Below, in pieces: positions 46,213 to 54,926 of a DNA stretch of 64,000 nt. Each line of letters begins with the position of its first letter. Position 1 is the first letter of the stretch. The stretch spans positions 62,001-126,000 of the forward strand of contig CAVRRZ010000001.1 of NCBI GenBank assembly GCA_963723745.1, given 5' to 3'. The notes under the pieces are model-generated. The model did no database searches. It was not told where the DNA came from and was given only the letters and a program-made list of their open reading frames with translations. This DNA is from CAVRRZ01 sp963723745 (GTDB lineage Bacteria > Actinomycetota > Actinomycetes > Mycobacteriales > Geodermatophilaceae). Made by a program: the position numbers and the translations under genes.

Positions 46213-47466
46213 TCAGCCGACGACGAGGATCTCGTCGCGCGGAAAGGAATCCAGCAGCTTGGCGCCGTCCTCGGTCACGACGACCATGTTCTCCAGGCGC
46301 ACACCCCCGACCCGGTGCTCACCCTCGAGCGACTCGATGGCGATGACCATTCCGGGCTCGAAGACCTGCGGGAAGTCCAGGGACCACTGCCGGTTGATGA
46401 TGGGGTAGTTGTAGGCCGGGTGCCGGGAGGCGATGTTGACCAGGCCCACGCCATGGCCGAACTCGACGGTGAGCACCTCCGACTCGTCGAGGTAGCCCCA
46501 CTTGCTGGCCGGCGGGAAGTGGATGGCCGCGTCCGCCGTGGTGTTGCCCGGCTTGATCGCGTCGATGACGGCGTCGACCCGGTCCCGCAGCTCCGAGTAC
46601 CAGGACCGCTGCTTCCCACTGGGCTGCTGGCCCACCATGAACGAGCGGTAGAGGCAGGCGGTGTAGCCCATGTAGGACGTGCCGCAGGTCCACATGTACC
46701 CGATGTCACCGTGCTCCATGAGCCGGGGCACGCCGAACAATCCGCGCTCGAAGGCCAGCGGACCGGCCACCGCGCGGGCGTTGATCTGCTCGGCCCCGGC
46801 CCCGCCCATGGCCGCCATCATCTCCTTGGCGACCTGTGCGTGCGTCACGCCCGGCTTGATCACCTCGCGGCCCTTCTGGAAGCCGACCGTGCTGATGGAG
46901 GCGGACAGCTGCAGGCACTTGATCTCGTCGCTGGTCTTGGTCGCCGAGGCGTCGAGGATCGCGAAGGTGCCGTCAACCACGGTCAGTCCGGTCTTGCTCA
47001 GTGCGTCGACGGCCAGGGGGTCGAAGCCCATGACGCCCAACTTCTCGGACGACAGCCCGCGCTCCTTCATCAGGGAGGCGATCTCCGTCGCGAACACCGT
47101 CGCCTCGTGGAGCGAGGCCTCCGGGCCGGCGACGCCCTCGAACCACGAGCGCGCGACCCGCCACTCCTTCACCCACGGCATCAGGTCCGGCAGCTGGTGG
47201 TAGGAGCCGGGAGGGGCGAAGACGACGGGGTCGCCCTCGGCGAAGAAGAGCGTGTAGATGGTCATGGGCTGGATGTCGAAGGAGAAGGCGCCGGTCAGGT
47301 AGCGCGTCGTCTGTGCCCCCGTGGCGATCACCGCCGCGAGGCCGTGACGGCGCAGCGCAGCCCGCGCCTTGTCCGCGCGCTCGACCCGCATCCGGGCGGG
47401 GTCGATGTCCAGGTACAGATCCGACAGCGCGGTCCCGGAGACCATGCGCGGTGCAAGCTCAACCAT
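46213..47466 (-). CDS. M24-fold protein, creatinase-like, lacking metal-binding Asp
   Basis: 417 aa. Pita-bread fold: an N-terminal creatinase domain (ATGAQTTRYLTGAFSFDIQP) and a C-terminal catalytic domain. Metal aminopeptidases need two Asp in the strand that here reads MWTCGTSYMGYTACLYRS, and neither is present. The His region EFGHGVGLVNIASRHP and late Glu in VRLENMVVV remain. This mirrors creatinase and other C-N hydrolases of the fold, so a non-peptide substrate is likely. ATG 47466 has AGAGAGG 7 bases upstream; ATG 47472 is too close. It is followed by the terminator at 46145 and preceded by the nitrilase gene. Confidence 0.82.
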   Translation of the reverse strand: MVELAPRMVSGTALSDLYLDIDPARMRVERADKARAALRRHGLAAVIATGAQTTRYLTGAFSFDIQPMTIYTLFFAEGDPVVFAPPGSYHQLPDLMPWVKEWRVARSWFEGVAGPEASLHEATVFATEIASLMKERGLSSEKLGVMGFDPLAVDALSKTGLTVVDGTFAILDASATKTSDEIKCLQLSASISTVGFQKGREVIKPGVTHAQVAKEMMAAMGGAGAEQINARAVAGPLAFERGLFGVPRLMEHGDIGYMWTCGTSYMGYTACLYRSFMVGQQPSGKQRSWYSELRDRVDAVIDAIKPGNTTADAAIHFPPASKWGYLDESEVLTVEFGHGVGLVNIASRHPAYNYPIINRQWSLDFPQVFEPGMVIAIESLEGEHRVGGVRLENMVVVTEDGAKLLDSFPRDEILVVG

Positions 47467-47538
47467 GTTCATTCCTCTCTGACAACCCGCCGGCGGCCCC
47501 GTGAACAGGGCCGCCGGCGGGTGGGCGCCGTGATGGGT

Positions 47539-48450
47539 CTAGGACTGCGGGTCCGGAGAGCCGGTCAGCAGGACCGGGTTGGCCTGCAGAACGGCGTCAC
47601 GACGCCAGTCCCGAAGGTTGCCGGGCTTGGTGCCCCAGGGCTGCTTGTCCTCGCTGGGCAGCTTGTTGCGGTCGTACTCGTCCCGCAGCTCGCGCATGCG
47701 CACGAGGTCGAGGTCAGCGACGTGCACGCCGGCCGCCGTCGTGTCGACCAGCACCTCTTCGGGGCTGCAGATCATGGTCAGCCCGCCGGCGCCGCGGCCC
47801 TCGTCGTCGAGTTCCTCACGGATCGGGATGTTCGAGCACACCGCGGTGAACATGAGATTCTCGATCGCGCGGGCCCAGACCAGCGTGCGCCAGGTGTGGA
47901 AGACCGACGAATGCGGACCCGGCAGGCCGGCGGGCAGCAGGGTCAGGTCGGCGCCCTTCAGCGCCATGGCGCGGCTCAGCTCGGTGGCGTACACCTCGCT
48001 GCACATGAGGATCCCGATGCGACCCAGGTCGGTGTCGAAGACCGGCAGGTCGGTCGCCGTCACCCAGTCGAAGTCCCAGTACTTGCCGCCCTTGTAGATC
48101 CAGGGGGCGTGCGACGGCGTCGTCCGGCGGTAGCGCCCGACCTCCTTGCCGTCGGGGCCCAGCAGGGCGAAGGAGTTGTAGCAGCGCACGCCCTCGTCAT
48201 CGAGCGGCTCGGTGAAGCCGCCGACGAGATAGACGCCGAACTCCTTGGCCAGTTCGCCGAGCGCCTCCACCGGCGTCCACTCCACGGGCGCGCGCCACTC
48301 GCCAGGAAAGCTCTCGGGAAACGAGACGATCTGGGCACCGGCGGCCGCGGCCTCGGCGACGTAGCCGTGGGCGGCCTCGAGGTTGCGCTTGCGCGCCTCC
48401 GTGCCGAACGCGGTGTAGGGCTGAACCATGGCCAACCGGACTGAGTCCAT
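47539..48450 (-). CDS. nitrilase/carbon-nitrogen hydrolase family protein with altered Lys position
   Basis: 303 aa. Family fold with Glu46 (SFPESFPGEW) and nucleophile Cys150 (GILMCSEVYATE). The usual catalytic Lys motif YRKxx reads YRRTTPSHAPW here, with Arg109 in the Lys place; Lys120 and Lys123 follow in IYKGGKYWDF. It cleaves nitriles, amides or carbamoyl groups. ATG 48450 is supported by GGAGG 5 bases upstream. It is probably co-transcribed with the M24 gene (72 bp apart). Confidence 0.88.
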   Translation of the reverse strand: MDSVRLAMVQPYTAFGTEARKRNLEAAHGYVAEAAAAGAQIVSFPESFPGEWRAPVEWTPVEALGELAKEFGVYLVGGFTEPLDDEGVRCYNSFALLGPDGKEVGRYRRTTPSHAPWIYKGGKYWDFDWVTATDLPVFDTDLGRIGILMCSEVYATELSRAMALKGADLTLLPAGLPGPHSSVFHTWRTLVWARAIENLMFTAVCSNIPIREELDDEGRGAGGLTMICSPEEVLVDTTAAGVHVADLDLVRMRELRDEYDRNKLPSEDKQPWGTKPGNLRDWRRDAVLQANPVLLTGSPDPQS

Positions 48451-48492
48451 CGGTGCCTCCATCGTCGCAAGTGTTCGCATGTCAGCACTCCT

Positions 48493-48508
48493 GCTCTCAG
48501 AGCGAACA
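48493..48508 (-). promoter_or_regulatory. shared island motif, site C
   Basis: Read on the minus strand it is TGTTCGCTCTGAGAGC, 14 of 16 identical to site A. It lies 43 bp upstream of the nitrilase start. A second TGTTCGCATG copy is on the plus strand at 48472-48481, so GTTCGC arms face each other here. Confidence 0.55.
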
Positions 48509-48724
48509 TGTCCTTGATCGGGCTGATCCGGTCGGTGCGGACCGTGCGCAGTGAGGGGACGCTGACGTCAGCCTCTGGCCGGCCAGGGCCGAAGACAATC
48601 GGCCCGTCTCGCTATCTGAGCCGGGCGGCGGGTAGGAAAGGGGCAGACGCCGACCGGCGGGCCGAGCCGGCGTCTGCCGGAGACGCTTTTGACGGGGTGT
48701 TCGGCCGTGCGTATAAACCGCGGC

Positions 48725-49570
48725 ATGAGCACGCATGGAAGGACGGAAGCTGTGGCGGACCAGGCGCCTCCTTCCACAGCTGACGCTGACGACGCTGACG
48801 CTGCCGACTCACCGTCCCCACGCGCGCCCGAGGGCATCGCCGGTCTGGCCAAGGGGCTTGCGGTGATCGAGGCCTTCGGTGTGGAGAGAGCCCAGATGAC
48901 GGTCGCCGATGCGGCTCGGGCAGCGAGCATCACCCGTGCTGCGGCCCGGCGGTGCCTGCTCACCCTCACCGATCTCGGCTACCTGCAGTACGACGGCAAG
49001 CACTTCAGTCCTACCCCGCGGATGCTCCGGCTCGGCTCCCCCTACCTGACCAGCGCCCCATTGCCGCAGCTCGCTGCACCCCTTCTCGCCGAGATCCGCG
49101 ACCGGGTGCAGGAGTCGGTCTCGCTCGCGGTCCTCGACGACGGCCTGGTCCTGTTCCTGGCTCGCGCGGATCCGCAGCGCATCACCGCCATGGGCGTGCC
49201 GGTGGGCGCGCGGCTCCCCGCCTACTGCTCGGCGAGCGGTCGCGTGCTGCTCGGCAGCCTCTCCGACGAGGCGGTCGAGGAGTACCTGGGCACCGTCCAC
49301 CTGGAGCAGCGCACCCCCAAGACACTCGTGGATCCGGCGCGGCTCGCGGCCGTGATCCGCCAGGTGCGGGAGGAGGGCGTGGCCGTGTCGGACGGGGAGC
49401 TGGAGCTGGGCCTGCTCGCGATGGCCACGCCCGTGAAGAACGGGCGCGGCGAGACGGTCGGCGCGATGGCCGTCAGCACCTCCGCTGCCCGCATCACCCC
49501 CGAGGAGCTGCGGGCAGCTGCGCTCGTGCCGGTCATGGACTGCGCCGCTCGCCTGGGCCGCATGCTCTGA
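48725..49570 (+). CDS. IclR-family regulator (PcaR/PcaU-like)
   Basis: 281 aa. An acidic N-terminal tail (ADADDADAADS) precedes the winged helix (AARAASITRAAARRCLLTLT). The effector domain includes QESVSLAVLDDGLVLFLARA and AYCSASGRVLLGSLSDEAVE, then KNGRGETVGAMAVSTSA. This layout matches IclR members that control aromatic acid breakdown. ATG 48725 lacks a good ribosome site; GTG 48752, after GGAAG, is possible. Divergent from the nitrilase operon, with sites for a common motif between them. Confidence 0.9.
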   Translation: MSTHGRTEAVADQAPPSTADADDADAADSPSPRAPEGIAGLAKGLAVIEAFGVERAQMTVADAARAASITRAAARRCLLTLTDLGYLQYDGKHFSPTPRMLRLGSPYLTSAPLPQLAAPLLAEIRDRVQESVSLAVLDDGLVLFLARADPQRITAMGVPVGARLPAYCSASGRVLLGSLSDEAVEEYLGTVHLEQRTPKTLVDPARLAAVIRQVREEGVAVSDGELELGLLAMATPVKNGRGETVGAMAVSTSAARITPEELRAAALVPVMDCAARLGRML

Positions 49571-49611
49571 TCGGCCGCCGGAGGGAGCGGCAGGAACGGG
49601 CCGCGGGGCGG

Positions 49612-49935
49612 CTACCCCTCGGTCGTCCTCTCTGGGGCGGGAGCGTCCGCCACGGGCTCCAACGCGTCATCGTGCAGGTCGACGGAGAGCTCCGATGCGC
49701 CGCCGGCCGACGCGAGCACGAAGCCCACGGTGTACAGCGGCGTGTACGGATCGGCGTGATCCAGCGGGTTCACCACGACCCCGTGCAGCCGCGTCACGAC
49801 GCCCTCGCGCCCGCGGATGTAGGCCGGCGTCCGCGGGTTGTCCTCGCGCTTGTCCTCGGTGACGCGCACCCTGTCGCCCACCACGAACCGGCCGGCGTCG
49901 GGCTTCCCGGCCGCGCTCGGCTGCCCGACGGTCAT
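49612..49935 (-). CDS. nitrile hydratase beta-like protein, C-terminal domain only
   Basis: 107 aa. RFVVGDRVRVTEDK, then RTPAYIRGREGVVTRLHGVV and PLYTVGFVLAS match the SH3-like barrel at the end of the nitrile hydratase beta subunit. The full beta subunit is about twice as long; the helical N-terminal half is absent here. Thiocyanate hydrolase has the same split. ATGA overlap with the alpha gene shows the two proteins are made together. Confidence 0.85.
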   Translation of the reverse strand: MTVGQPSAAGKPDAGRFVVGDRVRVTEDKREDNPRTPAYIRGREGVVTRLHGVVVNPLDHADPYTPLYTVGFVLASAGGASELSVDLHDDALEPVADAPAPERTTEG

Positions 49936-50948
49936 GCCGGGGTCTCGCGGTCGGGCGCAGGCCGGCACAGGCCGGCGCCGATCAGGCTGTCGGCGGTGAC
50001 CAGTTCGGCGAGCTCCTCCTCGGCCAGGCCCTCGGTCCCCGCGGGGCGTGCAGGCAGAACCATCCAGCGGACGTCCGAGGTGCTGTCGTGCACCCGCACC
50101 GTGACGTCCGGGGGGAGCTCGAGCCCGAACATCCGCCGGAGGGTCTCGCGCGGCTCGAGTACGACGTTCTGCCGGAAGTCATCGGTCCGGTACCACCACG
50201 GCGCGTCCCCCAGCACGTCGTGCGGATAGCAGGAGCACAACGTGCACACCACGACGTTGTGCACCGACTCGGTGTTCTCCGCCACGCCGAGGATGCCCAG
50301 CTTGCCCGGGGGGATGCCCAGCTCGCGCACCGCCGCGCGTCCCTCGGCCAGCAGCCGGTGCTTGAACTCCGGATCCACCCAGGCGCGGGCGACGATGCGG
50401 GCCCCGTTGCGGTAGCCGAGCTCGCCTGCGGCCGTGCGCCGCTCGCGCAGCCGCTCCTCGGAGACCCCGCCGAACTCCACCAGGGCGCGGGTGAACACGT
50501 CCAGCAACAGCTCGCAGTCGGTCAGCACCGAGTCCACCTGGGCGATCCGCTGGGCCGGCGTCCCGCCGTAGGTCTTCTTGGCCAGCCGCAGGAAGTCGTG
50601 GTAGTCGCCGCGCTCGTGCCGCAGGTCGTCGATGACCACCCGATGCCCGGGAACGGGCACCTGGAACGTCGCGATGCCCAGGACGAGGGCGTCGAGTCGC
50701 TCCTGCAGCCCCTTCACCACGTGGTCCACGACGTGCGGGTCCTGCAGGCTCGCCTCCGCCAGGGTGGGACGCGGCGGCTTCATCCCCTCCGACGTGCGCA
50801 GCAGGGAGGCCAGCGACACGATGCCGCGGCGGGCGAAGTGCAGGACGCGGGACTCCAGGCGTTTGCGCCGGAAGTACTCCAGGTCGGCCTCGAGCGCTGT
50901 CAGCTGCGCCTCGAGGTCCTTGATGTGCAGGTGGTCATGGGCCGACAC
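49932..50948 (-). CDS. nitrile hydratase / thiocyanate hydrolase alpha-type subunit with long N-terminal extension
   Basis: 338 aa against about 200 for usual alpha subunits. Residues 150-335 match the family: RNGARIVARAWVDPEF, the metal-binding claw CTLCSC at 235-240 (Thr form, typical of cobalt enzymes), then VRWMVLPARPAGTEG. Residues 1-130 are extra: a heptad-like helix (DLEAQLTALEADLEYFRRKR) and a region I do not recognise. The extension might replace the missing beta N-terminal half. Hydrates a nitrile to an amide, or splits thiocyanate. Confidence 0.88.
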   Translation of the reverse strand: MSAHDHLHIKDLEAQLTALEADLEYFRRKRLESRVLHFARRGIVSLASLLRTSEGMKPPRPTLAEASLQDPHVVDHVVKGLQERLDALVLGIATFQVPVPGHRVVIDDLRHERGDYHDFLRLAKKTYGGTPAQRIAQVDSVLTDCELLLDVFTRALVEFGGVSEERLRERRTAAGELGYRNGARIVARAWVDPEFKHRLLAEGRAAVRELGIPPGKLGILGVAENTESVHNVVVCTLCSCYPHDVLGDAPWWYRTDDFRQNVVLEPRETLRRMFGLELPPDVTVRVHDSTSDVRWMVLPARPAGTEGLAEEELAELVTADSLIGAGLCRPAPDRETPA

Positions 50949-50992
50949 GGAGGCCCTTCCTTTCGTACTGGGTGGTCACGGCGTCATGGTGA

Positions 50993-52261
50993 TCAGGGCC
51001 GGCGTGCCGTGACGCGCGGGTGCGGGCGGGATTCGATCGCGCCCGTCCGGGTGACGAACAGCGACACCTCCTCGTCGGGGACGCCGTTGGCGCGGTCCAG
51101 CAGCCAGTCTGCGGCGTAGGTCCGCCAGTCGGGCCCGAGCATGGTGGAGGGCACCCCCGCGAGCCCGTGGCCGGCGCCCTCGTATACGACCAGCGACGCG
51201 GAGCCCTTCATGGCCGACGCGAGTTCGTACGTGTGCTCGATCGGGGACAACTCGTCCAGCTCACCCCCCAGGCACAGCCACGGGACCTGCAACCCGGCGA
51301 CCGCGGCGCGGATGTCGAGCCCGGCGGCGAAGGCGTCGAACTCCTCTTCGTCGTGAATTCCTGCCATCCACATGTATCGGGCCTTGAAGGTGGGGGAGGC
51401 CTCGTTGAAGATCGTGTGCCCGCCGGGCTCGTGACAGGGCAATGCCACCGCGCAGCCCTTGAGCCGCGGCTGGGTCGCGGCCACCTGCGTCATCCAGTAG
51501 GACCCGAAACTGGATCCCATCGCCACCAGCCGCTCGGGATCCACGTCGGGGCGATCGGTGAGCCACCGCATCATGTGCTCGCCCGCGTCGACCCAGTTGT
51601 CGGCGTCCACCTTCACGCCCAGGACGGGCGCCTCCCCCTGCCCGGGGCCGTCGACGACGAGGACGGCGAAGCCGCGTTCGAGCAGCTTGTCGCCGTACAT
51701 GGACACCTGGACCTCCTTGAAGGCGTCCATGCCGCCGCAGACCAGGGCCGTCGGCAACCGCTGCCCCTCCCAGCCCGCGGGACGGTGGTACCAACCGGGC
51801 AGCACCGAGCCGCGGAACGGGATCTCGACCCGCTCGACGTGGTGGTCTGCCAGTTCCCCCCACCGGGCGTAGCAGCGGTTCTTGAGATCATTGAGGCTGA
51901 CGAGCCGGGGCGAGTTCTCGAAGATCGGCCAGGCGGCGCTGAGATACATCAGGGCCGCGACGAAGTAGTGGTCGCGCGCCGTCACCGGGCGCCCTGCGGT
52001 CTCCGCCTCACGCGCCCGCGCCTCGCGCCGCCGTCCGGCAGCCTCGAACATCGGCGAGATGTGCGCGTAGCGCTTGACGTTCGCCGCGACCCAGGCCAGA
52101 TCCCTGCCGGCTTCGCCCGCCGCGGGGCGACCGGTGTAGCCGATCCGGCCCTGGTCGAAGTCGATGCCGACGGAGCGGACGGCGACGTCCAACAACCACT
52201 GCTGACTCCTCCAGCGCTGCGGCTGGGGGCTGGCCGACGAGCTCATGCGTCCCTGGTCCAT
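50993..52261 (-). CDS. alpha/beta hydrolase (2,6-dihydroxypseudooxynicotine hydrolase-like)
   Basis: 422 aa. A helical N-terminal part (residues 20-140) is followed by a hydrolase core with the nucleophile in VAMGSSFGSYWMTQ, acid in LGGELDELSP and His in YEGAGHGLAG. PTALVCGGMDAFKEVQ forms the oxyanion side. The arrangement matches the C-C bond hydrolases of the DHPON/FrsA group. ATG 52261 overlaps the ABC ATPase stop; ATG 52246 is an alternative. It is expressed with the second importer. Confidence 0.85.
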   Translation of the reverse strand: MDQGRMSSSASPQPQRWRSQQWLLDVAVRSVGIDFDQGRIGYTGRPAAGEAGRDLAWVAANVKRYAHISPMFEAAGRRREARAREAETAGRPVTARDHYFVAALMYLSAAWPIFENSPRLVSLNDLKNRCYARWGELADHHVERVEIPFRGSVLPGWYHRPAGWEGQRLPTALVCGGMDAFKEVQVSMYGDKLLERGFAVLVVDGPGQGEAPVLGVKVDADNWVDAGEHMMRWLTDRPDVDPERLVAMGSSFGSYWMTQVAATQPRLKGCAVALPCHEPGGHTIFNEASPTFKARYMWMAGIHDEEEFDAFAAGLDIRAAVAGLQVPWLCLGGELDELSPIEHTYELASAMKGSASLVVYEGAGHGLAGVPSTMLGPDWRTYAADWLLDRANGVPDEEVSLFVTRTGAIESRPHPRVTARRP

Positions 52262-53067
52262 CAGACCGCGTGGTGGAAGATCTGCTCGGCGACCTGGCTC
52301 CGGATGCGGACGAAGTTCGGGTGACTGCGGGTGTCCACCTGGTTGCGTTCGCGCGGGAGGTCCACGTCGATCTCGGAGACGACACGGCCGGGCGAGCCGG
52401 ACAGGACGACGACGCGGTCGCCGAGGTAGACGCTCTCGTCGATGTCGTGGGTGACGAGCAGGATCGTGACGTCGAAGCGCTCCCGGATGGCGAGGGTGAG
52501 GTCTTCCAGCTCGGCGCGCGTGTAGGCGTCGACGGAGCCGAACGGCTCGTCCATCAGCAGCACCCGGGGCCGGTAGGCCAGCGCCCGCGCGATCGCGACG
52601 CGCTGCTGCATGCCGCCTGAGAGCTGCCGCGGGTAACGGTTGGCGAACTTCTTCAGGCCGACAGCGGTGAGGCTCTCGGTGACGATGTCCAGGCGTTCCT
52701 TCTCCTCGACCCGACCGCGCAACGGGAACTCGATGTTGCGCTGCACGGTGAGCCATGGAAAGAGGGAGCGGCCGTACTCCTGGAAGACGAAGCCCAGGTT
52801 GCCGGGAACCTTGTCGACGACCGCACCGTCGAGGGTCACGCTGCCCCCGGTCGGCTTGATCAGCCCGGCGATGCACTTGAGGAACGTCGTCTTGCCGCAG
52901 CCGGACGGCCCCACGACGGTCAGCAGCTCGCCGCGGTTCACCTTCAGGCTCATGTTCTCGAAAGCGGTGTGGGCGTCTGCGCCGCTGCCGTAGACCTTGG
53001 TCAATTGATCGACCCGGAGCAGTGCCGTTGCCTGCTGGGGAGGAGTGATCGTCACGCTCGACCTCAT
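52261..53067 (-). CDS. ABC transporter ATP-binding protein (second NitT/TauT importer)
   Basis: 268 aa. Walker A GPSGCGKTTFLKC, Q-loop FVFQEYGRSLFPW, signature LSGGMQQRVAIARAL, Walker B VLLMDEPFGSVD, switch His in LVTHDIDESVYLGDR. Coupled by ATGA overlaps to the permease before it and the hydrolase after it. Confidence 0.95.
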   Translation of the reverse strand: MRSSVTITPPQQATALLRVDQLTKVYGSGADAHTAFENMSLKVNRGELLTVVGPSGCGKTTFLKCIAGLIKPTGGSVTLDGAVVDKVPGNLGFVFQEYGRSLFPWLTVQRNIEFPLRGRVEEKERLDIVTESLTAVGLKKFANRYPRQLSGGMQQRVAIARALAYRPRVLLMDEPFGSVDAYTRAELEDLTLAIRERFDVTILLVTHDIDESVYLGDRVVVLSGSPGRVVSEIDVDLPRERNQVDTRSHPNFVRIRSQVAEQIFHHAV

Positions 53068-53879
53068 ACTCTTTCCTGGTCCGTCTGATTGCTCCAGCCG
53101 ATGACCCGGTTCTCCACGACTTCGAAGACCCGGTTGAAGGTGTAGCCGAGTACCCCCACCACCACGATCGCCGTCCACATCTCGACGATCTGGAAGCTGC
53201 GCTGGGCACGCACGATGACCTCGCCGATGCCGCCGGCGCCGCCGCCGGCGACCATCTCGGAGACGACCATGAGGATCAGCGCGATGCTCAGGGCGATCCT
53301 CAGGCCGGCGAAGATCTTCGGGGAGGCGGCCGGGATGTAGACGCGCCAGAGCCGCCCTGCCGTACCGATCCCGAAGGCCCGACTGGTTTCGAGCAGCTGG
53401 GGATCAACGGTGCGCACGCCCTGGATGGTGTTCAGCACGATCGGCCAGAGACAGCCGAAGATGATCATGGACAGTCGCATCTCCGTACCGAGGCCGACCA
53501 CGATGATGAAGATCGGTACCAGCGCCACCGGTGGAATGGTGCGCAGGAAGTGCACGACCGGTTCGAACAGAGCCGACAGGCGGGCACTGACACCGAGCGC
53601 CAGGCCGAGCGCGATCCCCCCGACCGCGGCCAGCACCCAGCCGACCAGAGCCCGGCTCACGCTGGGTACGAAGTCGTCCCAGAAGATCGGCGGTGGGGTG
53701 CCGGCGCCCTCGCCCCCCGAGATCCACACGTCCCAGGTGGCCGCGACCACGGTGCTGAACGGGGGCAGGAAGAGCATCTCTGCCGTCCGCGCGATCAGCT
53801 CCCACGCCAGCAGCGCCACGGCCAGCGCCGTCCACCGCAGGGTGAAGCGGTGCATCATCTGCGTCTTGCTACCCCTCAT
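53064..53879 (-). CDS. ABC transporter permease (second importer, subunit 2)
   Basis: 271 aa, about six helices, with EAA loop QLLETSRAFGIGTAGRLWRV. Paired with the next permease as a heterodimer, since each has its own complete EAA region. ATG 53879 overlaps the stop of the other permease gene. Confidence 0.92.
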   Translation of the reverse strand: MRGSKTQMMHRFTLRWTALAVALLAWELIARTAEMLFLPPFSTVVAATWDVWISGGEGAGTPPPIFWDDFVPSVSRALVGWVLAAVGGIALGLALGVSARLSALFEPVVHFLRTIPPVALVPIFIIVVGLGTEMRLSMIIFGCLWPIVLNTIQGVRTVDPQLLETSRAFGIGTAGRLWRVYIPAASPKIFAGLRIALSIALILMVVSEMVAGGGAGGIGEVIVRAQRSFQIVEMWTAIVVVGVLGYTFNRVFEVVENRVIGWSNQTDQERV

Positions 53880-54778
53880 GCCGACCGAGCCCAACGGAAG
53901 AGCCTGCGCTCGCCGCCGTCCAGCGCGGTGTTCAACAACCATCCGAGCAGTCCGGCCACGAAGGTGCCGGCGAAGACCAGCTCCGGGTCGGCCCCGGTCT
54001 CCCGCGCGAGCAACAGCCAGACGCCGATGCCGTCCTGGGCCCCGGAGAGCATCTCGGCACTGATGGCCAGGATCAGCGCAATGGCCGCGCCGATCCTGAT
54101 GCCGGTGTAGGCGAACGGTGACGCGCTGGGCAGGCTGACCCGCGTCAGCACGGCCAGCGGCGTGCACCCGAACGCGCGTGCGGTGTCCTTGGCCACCGGA
54201 TCGACGTTGCGAATCCCATAGATCGTGTTGAACAGGATCGGCCACAGCGCACCGAGGAAGATCAGCACCACCTTCATGCCCAGACCGGTGCCCATGGCCA
54301 GGATCACCACGGGGATCAGCGCCACGGACGGCACCGGGCGGATCACCTCGATCAGTGCGATCGCTCCCGCGTAGGCCCGCCGCGACGACCCGAGCAGCAC
54401 CCCCAGAGGCACGGCGACTGCGACCGCGAGCGCGAGCCCGGCGAACGTGGCGTACGTGGTCGCGAGGACATGGCCGAGGAACTCCCCGTCACCGAGCAAG
54501 CTGACCGTCCGGACCAGCACCTTCGTGGCGGGCGGGAAGTAGTACTCGTGGACCAGGCCCGATCGCGACAGCAGCTCCAGCGCGAGCAGGAGGAGGCCGA
54601 AGCCGGCCAGTCCCTGCAGGCCGGAGACGTGTCGCAAGGCTCCCAGCCCTCGGCGGCCGGGCCGTGCCGGGGTGCGACCGCGGCTTCCCGCAGACACCGG
54701 GCCGGTGGGAGAGGTCGCGTCCTCACTCGTCGCGCGCACCGCGCGCGGGTCGCCCGGCGCCTTGGTGGGCTGGGTCAT
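53876..54778 (-). CDS. ABC transporter permease (second importer, subunit 1)
   Basis: 300 aa. A basic, Pro-rich N-terminal tail of about 50 residues precedes six helices; EAA loop DPVAKDTARAFGCTPLAVLT. ATG 54778 has GAGGAGG four bases upstream, better than the ATG at 54796. Coupled to the second permease by 4 bp. Confidence 0.92.
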   Translation of the reverse strand: MTQPTKAPGDPRAVRATSEDATSPTGPVSAGSRGRTPARPGRRGLGALRHVSGLQGLAGFGLLLLALELLSRSGLVHEYYFPPATKVLVRTVSLLGDGEFLGHVLATTYATFAGLALAVAVAVPLGVLLGSSRRAYAGAIALIEVIRPVPSVALIPVVILAMGTGLGMKVVLIFLGALWPILFNTIYGIRNVDPVAKDTARAFGCTPLAVLTRVSLPSASPFAYTGIRIGAAIALILAISAEMLSGAQDGIGVWLLLARETGADPELVFAGTFVAGLLGWLLNTALDGGERRLFRWARSA

Positions 54779-54926
54779 GACCCTCCTCGCTGTCATCGTT
54801 CGCAGCCGGAGCCGGGCGGACGGGAAGTCCGCTCGGGCGCTGGCCGTCTGGAAATGGAACCCGCGGCCGACCGCGACCGGCCGGCGGTCCGGGCCGGCCA
54901 CACAGGTGGCCGGCCCGCCGCGGGGC

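Noticed and set aside
46204..48444. 746-codon plus-strand frame opposite the M24 and nitrilase genes
   Set aside because: No domain signature; both minus-strand genes have good motifs and ribosome sites.
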